Source: an uncultured Mucispirillum sp. | GTDB lineage: Bacteria; Chrysiogenota; Deferribacteres; Deferribacterales; Mucispirillaceae | DNA length: 5,405 nucleotides | Direction: 5' to 3' | Assembly (NCBI GenBank): GCA_947177675.1 | Contig: CAMWVK010000139.1 | Location: 1 to 5,405 of the forward strand | The notes under the pieces: model-generated | The model's database searches: none | The model's input: only the letters and a program-made list of their open reading frames with translations | What the model was told of the DNA's origin: nothing | Program-made: the position numbers and the translations under genes | Shown here: positions 1 to 5,405 of the stretch, piece after piece | How the letters are laid out: every line of letters starts with the position of its first letter | How positions within the stretch are numbered: the first letter of the stretch is position 1

Positions 1-26
1 AAATCATTTAGTATATAATTATCAAT

Positions 27-30
27 AAGG
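27..30 (+). promoter_or_regulatory. Ribosome binding site of the outer-membrane lipoprotein gene
   Basis: AAGG lies six bases before the ATG at 37. It is a modest Shine-Dalgarno match, but it supports that start, which also puts a lipoprotein signal peptide exactly at the N-terminus. Only 36 bases of upstream sequence are in the window, so the promoter cannot be judged. Confidence 0.6.
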
Positions 31-36
31 TTTAAC

Positions 37-1431
37 ATGAAATATTTATACAGCGGGTTAATACTGATTTTACTTTCTGGCTGCGTTCATACAATAACTG
101 ATGATAATATAAAATCATCATACAGCCTGCCTGATAATTTCAGAAATACAGCACATATTGATGACTTAAATAATAATAAAGTAACATTATTATATAAAGA
201 CCCATTTGCTGAAATAAAATCTATGCTGCCAGATGATAGTTTCATTTCTATTTTGGATACAGCATCTCAAGAAAATCCTGATTTACTAATACTGCTTTCT
301 AAAATCAAACAAGCACGCTATCAGTTAAAAAGTTCTACAGGGGCAATGATACCTCAGGTTTCAGGTTCCCTTGATTATTCTTATGGGGAAAATAGTGATG
401 GTTTAAACGGCAGCCTTAACTTATCATGGGAAGTAGATATTTATGGCAAACTTGATGCACTTCGTAAATCTAAAAAAGAATTAATAAAATATGCAGAAGA
501 AAATTATGTAAATGGTCAGGTTACTTTGGCTGCAGATACTGCATCATATTATTTTTCTATCAGGAAATCAGCTGCACAGGTATTTTTTGCCAGTAAAATG
601 CTTGAAAATTATAAAATGATACTTGATATTTATACACAAATGCGAAGTGCTGGTCTTGTAGATGAATCAGAATATATTGCAACAACTATGGATTATTTAA
701 CAGGGCAGAATAATTTGCAGCAATATCAGTTGGAAGTAGAACAGAATAAAAATGCACTTTATGCACTTATTAATAATAAGGATATAAATATTACTACCGA
801 TATGGTTTATGATACTGCATTTTCTCCAGCTGTTCCAAAAATAAATGATATACCATCAGAAGTAATATTAAATAGACCTGATGTTAGAGCATCAGTTTAC
901 ACACTAAACAGTGAACTTTATAACCATTATAATAAAAAAATGTCACTTCTTCCAAGCCTTTCTATTAATGGTAACTTAGGGCAGCTTCTTGCTTCATCTA
1001 CTGGTATAGGTGATTTAGTATGGCAGATAGGTATCTCCCTTTTCGCACCAATATTAAACAGACAGGAGTTATATGCTCAGCTTAAAATGCAGGAAGAAAC
1101 AGTCCAACAGGCAGAACTTTCTTTGCAGAAATCAATAAATACAGCCATAAGTGATATAGAAGATGCAAGTTTTGCTATGGCATCATCTAATAAATCTTAC
1201 GGCAATACAAAAGATATTTTAGAAAATGCAAAAATATCTGTGGAAATATTAGAATTACGCTGGAAAGCAGGACTGATAGATGATGTAGAATATTTAAAAG
1301 CACAAAATGATTTTTTAAATACATATATATCATTTTATTCTGCATGGTATGAAAATATATCATCATCAATAATGCTTTATAAAGCTTTTGGCGGCAGCTT
1401 TTCACAAAAACAGTCAAAGGGAGAGTTATAA
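37..1431 (+). CDS. TolC/NodT-type outer-membrane efflux lipoprotein
   Basis: This is the outer-membrane duct of a tripartite efflux pump, 464 residues, a normal length for the NodT (RND-type outer membrane lipoprotein) family. Residues 1-15 form a lipoprotein signal peptide: a short basic start, a hydrophobic core, then the lipobox LSGC with the acylated Cys16. Two tandem OEP domains follow, about residues 65-245 and 270-455. Visible family motifs are LSWEVDIYGKLDALRKS near 129-145 (the first membrane strand turning into a periplasmic helix), LNRPDVRAS at 278-286, LLPSLSINGNLG at 304-315 and WQIGISLFAPIL at 329-340. Long polar helices between them fit the alpha-helical tunnel. The gene comes first in the operon and its TAA shares one base with the next ATG, so it is probably the dedicated partner of the MacA-like adaptor. 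The family is clear; the exported substrate is unknown. Confidence 0.93.
   Translation: MKYLYSGLILILLSGCVHTITDDNIKSSYSLPDNFRNTAHIDDLNNNKVTLLYKDPFAEIKSMLPDDSFISILDTASQENPDLLILLSKIKQARYQLKSSTGAMIPQVSGSLDYSYGENSDGLNGSLNLSWEVDIYGKLDALRKSKKELIKYAEENYVNGQVTLAADTASYYFSIRKSAAQVFFASKMLENYKMILDIYTQMRSAGLVDESEYIATTMDYLTGQNNLQQYQLEVEQNKNALYALINNKDINITTDMVYDTAFSPAVPKINDIPSEVILNRPDVRASVYTLNSELYNHYNKKMSLLPSLSINGNLGQLLASSTGIGDLVWQIGISLFAPILNRQELYAQLKMQEETVQQAELSLQKSINTAISDIEDASFAMASSNKSYGNTKDILENAKISVEILELRWKAGLIDDVEYLKAQNDFLNTYISFYSAWYENISSSIMLYKAFGGSFSQKQSKGEL
1418..1423 (+). promoter_or_regulatory. Ribosome binding site of the adaptor gene
   Basis: AGGGAG lies within the last codons of the upstream lipoprotein gene, seven bases before the ATG at 1431. 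It is a strong site and settles the start at 1431 in the TAATG overlap. Confidence 0.75.
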
Positions 1432-2684
1432 TGCTTACAACAGAAGAAATGTATAAAACACTCCGTCCTAAAAGGACTAAAAAATCTATCATTATTACTT
1501 CAGTTATAGTTATTTTAATAATATCAGCTGTTTTATATTATATATTTAGAGATAAGGGGACTGCATATATATATGTATCAGAAAAAGCTCATACAGGCAG
1601 CATATCATCTTTGGTAAGTGCTACTGGCACAATTTCTGCCACTAATGAAGTATTGATAGGCAGCCAGGTTTCAGGCACAATTTCTGCTGTATTTGTAGAA
1701 GAAAATGATGAAGTGAAAAAAGATGATATTTTAGCAATTATTAACCCAGATACTATAAACCAGACTATTGCACGATATGAAGCTCAGCTTAACTCTGCTA
1801 AAGCTACTCTTAATTCGTCAAAAGTGCAGTATAATAATAAAAAGCTGAATTACGACAGGTTAAAACAGGTATATAATGCAACAGGGGGCAAATCGCCTTC
1901 TAAAACAGAGCTTGATAATGCAAAAATGGAGCTTGATACTGCTAGTGCTGATATTTTAGTTAAAGAAGCATCTATTATAGAAGTGGAAACAAACTTAAAC
2001 AGTGCAAAAATTGATTTAAAAAACTCAATTATTACAAGCCCTATTGACGGTGTTGTTTTGACAAGAAGCATTGATGCAGGTCAGACTGTTGCAGCATCAT
2101 TTTCTACACCAGAACTTTTTATAATAGCAGAAAATTTAGAGAAAATGAAGTTGATAGTAAATGTATCAGAAGCAGATGTGGGCAAAGTATTAGAAAATCA
2201 GAAAGTCCGCTTTACTGTAGACACTTTCCCTGATGATGAGTTTGTATCAACAATATACAGAGTAAATAAAGGCTCCACAAAGTCAGATGATAATATCGTA
2301 AGTTATGAAACAACTATCTATATAGATAATAAAGACTTAAAACTTCGTTCAGGTATGAGTGCAACAGCAGATATTGAAACAGACAGTGCAGAAAATGCAG
2401 TGCTTATACCTGTTGCAGCACTATTTTTCCAGCCAATAGTAGAAGATAAATCAGAAGCAGGGAAAAGACCTGCTATGCTGCAGGGTCCGCCGGGAAGAAG
2501 ACCAAGGGAAGCTAAAGAAGTAAATACTGATATTTCAAAAAATGCTTCCATTTATGTGCTTGTAAATGGACAGCCAGAGCTTAGGCATATTGTAACAGGT
2601 GTAAGCGATGGTAAAAATATACAGGTTATTGAAGGCATCAGCAGTGAAGATAATGTTATTATAAGTATGAAAAGAAAAATATGA
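1431..2684 (+). CDS. macA: MacA-like periplasmic adaptor (HlyD/RND membrane fusion protein)
   Basis: This 417-residue protein links the inner-membrane ABC transporter to the outer-membrane duct. Residues 1-17 are basic and cytoplasmic, and 18-38 form one hydrophobic anchor without a lipobox, as in E. coli MacA. The domains run in family order. The first lipoyl half is about 63-107 (ATGTISATNEVLIGSQVSGT is highly MacA-like). An alpha-helical hairpin spans about 108-198, the second lipoyl half about 199-232 (ITSPIDGVVLTRSIDAGQTV), the beta-barrel about 236-316 and the membrane-proximal domain about 320-417. The hairpin tip (about 143-161, RL then GGKSPSKTEL) carries several more residues between the RL and the conserved Ser than the E. 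coli MacA tip as I recall it. Residues 335-371 form a hydrophilic insertion with GPPGRRP. The gene overlaps its upstream neighbour by one base and the ATPase gene by four, which makes a MacAB-type assembly likely. Confidence 0.92.
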   Translation: MLTTEEMYKTLRPKRTKKSIIITSVIVILIISAVLYYIFRDKGTAYIYVSEKAHTGSISSLVSATGTISATNEVLIGSQVSGTISAVFVEENDEVKKDDILAIINPDTINQTIARYEAQLNSAKATLNSSKVQYNNKKLNYDRLKQVYNATGGKSPSKTELDNAKMELDTASADILVKEASIIEVETNLNSAKIDLKNSIITSPIDGVVLTRSIDAGQTVAASFSTPELFIIAENLEKMKLIVNVSEADVGKVLENQKVRFTVDTFPDDEFVSTIYRVNKGSTKSDDNIVSYETTIYIDNKDLKLRSGMSATADIETDSAENAVLIPVAALFFQPIVEDKSEAGKRPAMLQGPPGRRPREAKEVNTDISKNASIYVLVNGQPELRHIVTGVSDGKNIQVIEGISSEDNVIISMKRKI

Positions 2685-3373
2685 GTGATTTTATTAAGTT
2701 AAGAAATATTGTAAAAGTGTATGGCAGCGGCGAAAATTCATTCCTTGCATTAAAAGGCATAGATTTAGATATTAATGTGGGAGAATTTGTTGCTCTTATG
2801 GGACCATCAGGCAGCGGCAAGTCTACTATGGCAAATATTTTAGGCTGTCTTGATAAAGCCACAAAAGGCTCATATTTTTTTAATGGTGTAGATGTGTTTT
2901 CTCTTAACAGAAATGAAACAGCTCTTTTAAGAAGAAACTATATTGGTTTTATTTTTCAGGGCTTTAATCTGCTTGCAAGAACTACTGCACTTGAAAATGT
3001 AGAACTTCCATTATTATATCGGGGTGTGCCAAAAAAACAAAGGCATGAAAGAGCAAGACAGGCACTTGATATGGTAGGGCTTTTAGAATGGGGAAAACAT
3101 ACAAGTGCTCAGCTTTCTGGCGGTCAGCAGCAGCGTGTAGCAATAGCTAGAGCTATTGCATCAAACCCATTATTTTTGCTGGCAGATGAACCAACAGGAA
3201 ACTTAGATACAAAACGAAGTGTTGAGATTATGGAAATACTTTCTAATCTAAATAAGCAGTTAGGTATTACAATATTAATGGTTACTCACGAGCCTGATAT
3301 GGCTCAATATGCATCAAGAGAAGTGCATTTTAGAGATGGAGAAATAAATACAGCGGAGGCAGTTTTGAGATGA
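2681..3373 (+). CDS. ABC transporter ATP-binding protein, MacB/LolD type (stand-alone ATPase subunit)
   Basis: This is the cytoplasmic ATPase that powers the neighbouring permease, 230 residues, the usual length for LolD/FtsE-like members of the MacB family. All catalytic elements are intact: Walker A GPSGSGKST at 41-49, Q-loop Gln93, signature LSGGQQQR at 145-152, Walker B LFLLADEP at 164-171 with catalytic Glu170, D-loop GNLD at 173-176 and switch His203. The stretch IGFIFQGFNLLARTTALENV (88-107) is typical of the MacB/LolD clade. In E. coli MacB this domain is fused to the permease; here it ends cleanly after the H-loop and C-terminal strand. The ATG overlaps the adaptor's stop (ATGA at 2681-2684). 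There is no strong Shine-Dalgarno motif in the A-rich leader, so translation probably depends on coupling to the adaptor gene. LolD of a lipoprotein-sorting system is the alternative, but the adaptor and duct neighbours argue for efflux. Confidence 0.95.
   Translation: MSDFIKLRNIVKVYGSGENSFLALKGIDLDINVGEFVALMGPSGSGKSTMANILGCLDKATKGSYFFNGVDVFSLNRNETALLRRNYIGFIFQGFNLLARTTALENVELPLLYRGVPKKQRHERARQALDMVGLLEWGKHTSAQLSGGQQQRVAIARAIASNPLFLLADEPTGNLDTKRSVEIMEILSNLNKQLGITILMVTHEPDMAQYASREVHFRDGEINTAEAVLR
3355..3359 (+). promoter_or_regulatory. Ribosome binding site of the permease gene
   Basis: GGAGG sits ten bases before the ATG at 3370, inside the final codons of the ATPase gene. This strong site shows the permease has its own translation start, so the ATPase/permease boundary is a real gene boundary and not a frameshifted macB fusion. 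Confidence 0.75.
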
Positions 3374-4584
3374 TATTTAATGCTGTATTTTTAGCTTTAA
3401 GGCAGATAAGCAGGAACTATTTAAGAGCATTTTTAACTATGCTTGGTGTTATTATTGGAGTTGGTGCTGTTATTATTATGATTAATTTAGGCAACGGTAC
3501 ACAAGCTATGATTAAAGAAGCTATTGAAAGCTTAGGCAGTAACCTTTTAATGATACATGCTCCACCTCACTTAAACCCAAGTGGCACAACAAAAAGCCGC
3601 TATTTTACTATGAAAGAAGTAGAAACTATTGAAGAAAGAGTTGCTGGGATTAAAGCTGTTGCACCTGTAAATGCAGGTTCAGCAGTTGCAAAATATATGA
3701 ATAAAAATGTGCAGACTTCTGTACAAGGAGTAACAGATGGTTTTTTTACTGCTGTTGACTGGAAAACAGCAGAGGGCAGAAGTTTTGAAAATAAAGAGTA
3801 TGTGGCAGGTACAAATACATGTATTATAGGGGAGAGTGTTCGCAAAAATCTGCTTGGCGATACACCTGCCATTGGTATCAGATTAAAAGTAGGCTCCGTT
3901 GTGTGTGAAGTTGTAGGGGTGCTTGAAAGCAAAGGACAGGGGGGCAGAGGCAATGATCAGGACGATATTATATTAATGCCATTAAAAGCATTCCAAAGAA
4001 GCATAAGACCAAATAATTCTATATATAATATTACGATGATAATGGTATCTTTAAATGAAGATGTTGATTATAAAGCAGCATCAGAGCAGATTGCAGTAAT
4101 GTTAAGGCATATGAGAAATATTACAGATAAAACAAAAGATACTTTTGAAATACAAAGCACAAAAGAAATACAGCAGACTGTGGAAAAATCTATTGGCAGT
4201 ATGACTGCATTTATTGGAGCAGTGGCAGGTGTCAGTCTGCTTGTTGGGGGTATTGGTATTATGAATATTATGCTTGTATCCGTTACTGAAAGAACAAGAG
4301 AGATAGGAACACGGCTTGCAATTGGTGCATTAGAAAAGGAAGTGCTGTTGCAGTTTTTAGTAGAAAGTGCAACAATTAGTGCAGTTGGCGGGCTTATAGG
4401 TATAGTTTTTGGTTTTTTTATGACACTGCTGCTTTCTGCAAAACTGCATATTCCATTTACCTTTGATGTGAAGACTGCAACAGTATCTTTTGTTTTTTCT
4501 GGGCTTATAGGCATTATTTTTGGATACCTTCCTGCAAGAAAAGCATCACGATTAAATCCAATAGATGCACTGCACCATGAGTAA
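3370..4584 (+). CDS. macB: MacB-type ABC transporter permease (MacB_PCD plus FtsX domains)
   Basis: This is the inner-membrane subunit of a type VII (mechanotransmission) ABC transporter, 404 residues. TM1 is about 18-40 and follows the basic, amphipathic RQISRNYLRAF segment. The large periplasmic MacB_PCD domain runs from about 41 to 272 and contains the family stretch GQGGRGNDQDDIILMP (189-204). TM2 is about 277-304, TM3 about 332-356 and TM4 about 370-388. The cytoplasmic loop TERTREIGTRLAIGA (306-320), which contacts the ATPase, and the C-terminal PARKASRLNPIDAL (388-401) are FtsX hallmarks. ATPase plus permease total 634 residues, close to the single fused E. coli MacB (648), so the pair matches a split MacB. 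The gene overlaps the ATPase gene by four bases (ATGA) and ends in tandem stops, TAATAA. A LolC/E-type role is less likely given the adaptor and TolC neighbours. Confidence 0.94.
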   Translation: MIFNAVFLALRQISRNYLRAFLTMLGVIIGVGAVIIMINLGNGTQAMIKEAIESLGSNLLMIHAPPHLNPSGTTKSRYFTMKEVETIEERVAGIKAVAPVNAGSAVAKYMNKNVQTSVQGVTDGFFTAVDWKTAEGRSFENKEYVAGTNTCIIGESVRKNLLGDTPAIGIRLKVGSVVCEVVGVLESKGQGGRGNDQDDIILMPLKAFQRSIRPNNSIYNITMIMVSLNEDVDYKAASEQIAVMLRHMRNITDKTKDTFEIQSTKEIQQTVEKSIGSMTAFIGAVAGVSLLVGGIGIMNIMLVSVTERTREIGTRLAIGALEKEVLLQFLVESATISAVGGLIGIVFGFFMTLLLSAKLHIPFTFDVKTATVSFVFSGLIGIIFGYLPARKASRLNPIDALHHE

Positions 4585-4601
4585 TAAAAAAAGAATACAG
4601 T

Positions 4602-5405
4602 TTATTGATATTCACAGGTAACTGCTACTCCATTTTCCCAGTTGATAAGTTCAGCTTTTGTCCATTTTCTACCATTTCCACAAATACCGCTGACTGGTTT
4701 ATCATTTTTATATGTTATTGTAGCCCATAATGCACCTTTTTCGCTATATCGTTCAGCATTTCCATTTCTAATACCATTTTTATAATGTCTTTCTTCCTGC
4801 AATGCTCCACTTTCAAAATAATATCTTGCAATACCATCTAATACACCATCTTTGAATTTAACTTCTTTACTTATATTGCCATTATCATAGTAATATTCAG
4901 CTGTATTTTCTTCTAAATCAGTGTATAAAACCATATGATTTTTATGATAAAAACTTATTGTTTTAAATTCATAATCTATTGAATACTGATTATCACCTAC
5001 ATAGTGTGTGTATGTATCTACTTTACCGTTATTCACTTCACAAGTACTTGTTAGTCTGCCATTTGTTTTATTATTTTCTACTATATTTCCGTGAATTACA
5101 CCGTTAATAATATCAGCATAAACTTTTGAACTGTTCGTTTCAAAACATGCTGTTCCTGTTATATTATCTTTAACAGGTAAAAATAAAATATCTATATTAC
5201 TAAATTCAAGTTGTATATTATTTTCAAGTAATTTTAATAACGACAGCATAAAATAGTCTGAACCATCTGCAAAGGTAGAAAAAGAAAGATTATCCTTTGT
5301 ATATAAATTATCAATGATAATATCACATTTATATTCTTGTTTGCTTTTATATATTTGATTTTCAGTGAAATTAGAAGCAGCACAACCATTTATAATCGTA
5401 ATTAT
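4602..5405 (-). CDS. MORN-repeat (YwqK-like) putative lipoprotein, 5' end outside the window
   Basis: The reading frame is open from the stop (TTA at 4602-4604) to the window edge, giving 267 visible residues. The first in-window ATG, at 5247-5249, is internal: 52 further sense codons lie upstream without a stop. At the edge they read IITIINGCAASNFTENQ, a hydrophobic run ending in a lipobox-like INGC with Cys at 5382-5384. The protein therefore looks like an exported lipoprotein whose start lies just beyond the window, leaving about 260 mature residues. Counting from the internal Met, three clear MORN_2 repeats occupy 117-188, each with Y/F-K-N/D-G and a second Gly four residues later. A C-terminal cap, GNGRKWTKAELINWENG (191-207), follows. 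Such repeats are often labelled 'YwqK family antitoxin', but no toxin partner is visible and a lipoprotein would not act in the cytoplasm. It is convergent with the efflux operon, 17 bases away, so it is probably a separate unit. Its function is unknown. Confidence 0.82.
   Translation of the reverse strand: MITIINGCAASNFTENQIYKSKQEYKCDIIIDNLYTKDNLSFSTFADGSDYFMLSLLKLLENNIQLEFSNIDILFLPVKDNITGTACFETNSSKVYADIINGVIHGNIVENNKTNGRLTSTCEVNNGKVDTYTHYVGDNQYSIDYEFKTISFYHKNHMVLYTDLEENTAEYYYDNGNISKEVKFKDGVLDGIARYYFESGALQEERHYKNGIRNGNAERYSEKGALWATITYKNDKPVSGICGNGRKWTKAELINWENGVAVTCEYQ
4686..4901 (-). repeat. Three tandem MORN_2 repeats in the putative lipoprotein
   Basis: Three units of about 24 residues are encoded one after another. 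Their cores are VKFKDGVLDG (4833-4862), RHYKNGIRNG (4761-4790) and ITYKNDKPVSG (4686-4718), each preceded by a Y/F-rich strand and a G-N/A beta-turn. The register of 24 residues is constant, and the third unit is the most diverged. This pattern folds as successive beta-hairpins in known MORN proteins. Confidence 0.8.
5382..5405 (-). other. Probable lipoprotein signal peptide end and lipobox (partial)
   Basis: Read on the - strand from the edge, the codons give five hydrophobic or small residues, then Asn-Gly-Cys. Ile-Asn-Gly-Cys is an acceptable lipobox (Ile at -3, Gly at -1), with Ala at +2. No Asp follows the Cys that would suggest inner-membrane retention under the E. coli rule. The n-region and most of the h-region lie outside the window, so the call rests on only eight codons. 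Confidence 0.55.

Noticed and set aside
14..19. TATAAT as a -10 promoter box before the first gene
   Set aside because: The hexamer is expected by chance in this AT-rich DNA, a matching -35 would lie outside the window, and the transcript would start almost on the ribosome binding site.
1187..1492. Open frame on the - strand
   Set aside because: It lies antisense to the end of the lipoprotein gene and the start of the adaptor gene and shows no family motif; it is explained by the AT-rich coding strand.
3355..3373. A frameshift breaking a fused macB gene
   Set aside because: The ATPase is complete at its C-terminus, and the permease has its own strong ribosome binding site and a normal N-terminal amphipathic start before TM1.
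3600..3953. Open frame on the - strand inside the permease gene
   Set aside because: The translation is Ser/Thr/Pro-rich low-complexity sequence typical of an antisense shadow, while the + strand there encodes the conserved MacB periplasmic domain. The same applies to 4068-4514, 1850-2071, 2318-2551 and 2659-2862.
4583..4606. Intrinsic terminator between the convergent genes
   Set aside because: The stem is six A/T pairs around a 12-base loop with no G/C pairs, too weak for a convincing rho-independent terminator.
5247..5249. ATG at 5249 as the true start of the MORN protein
   Set aside because: The frame is open for 52 more codons to the window edge and there reveals a lipobox-like segment, and there is no good Shine-Dalgarno site just upstream (the coding-strand bases there are GACTATTTT).
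4602..5405. A toxin-antitoxin pair based on the YwqK-like repeats
   Set aside because: No toxin gene is present, the neighbouring operon is efflux machinery, and the protein appears to be exported.

Overview
The window carries a compact four-gene operon on the + strand, followed by a convergent, incomplete lipoprotein gene on the - strand. The DNA is AT-rich (roughly one third G+C by eye, with strong preference for A/T-ending codons). The encoded machinery spans two membranes, so the host is a Gram-negative (diderm) bacterium. An AT-rich, host-associated lineage such as a Mucispirillum-like member of Deferribacterota, a campylobacterium or a brachyspire would fit, but this is a guess from composition and gene style. 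The sequence alone does not fix the taxon.

Layout: (1) 37-1431, an outer-membrane efflux lipoprotein of the TolC/NodT type. (2) 1431-2684, a MacA-like periplasmic adaptor anchored by one N-terminal helix. (3) 2681-3373, a MacB/LolD-type ABC ATPase. (4) 3370-4584, a MacB-type permease with an N-terminal transmembrane helix, a large periplasmic domain and a C-terminal FtsX module. The four genes overlap at every junction (TAATG, ATGA, ATGA), so they are almost certainly co-transcribed and translationally coupled. (5) 4602 to beyond 5405 on the - strand, a MORN-repeat (YwqK-like) protein. It stays open to the window edge and shows what looks like a lipobox just inside that edge.

Together genes 1-4 supply every part of a tripartite MacA-MacB-TolC-type pump. 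The ATPase and permease work from the inner membrane by mechanotransmission, the adaptor bridges the periplasm, and the lipoprotein forms the outer-membrane duct. Family members export macrolides, peptides, lipopeptides, siderophores or small protein toxins; nothing here identifies the cargo. The main departures from the E. coli pattern are the split of MacB into two polypeptides, a dedicated outer-membrane lipoprotein encoded first in the operon, a longer hairpin tip in the adaptor and a Gly/Pro/Arg-rich insertion in its C-terminal domain.

No tRNA, rRNA, CRISPR array, insertion sequence or convincing terminator was seen. I do not see a clearly undescribed system. The most useful new point is that the MORN protein extends at least 52 codons upstream of its first in-window ATG and is probably an exported lipoprotein, which argues against a cytoplasmic antitoxin role.
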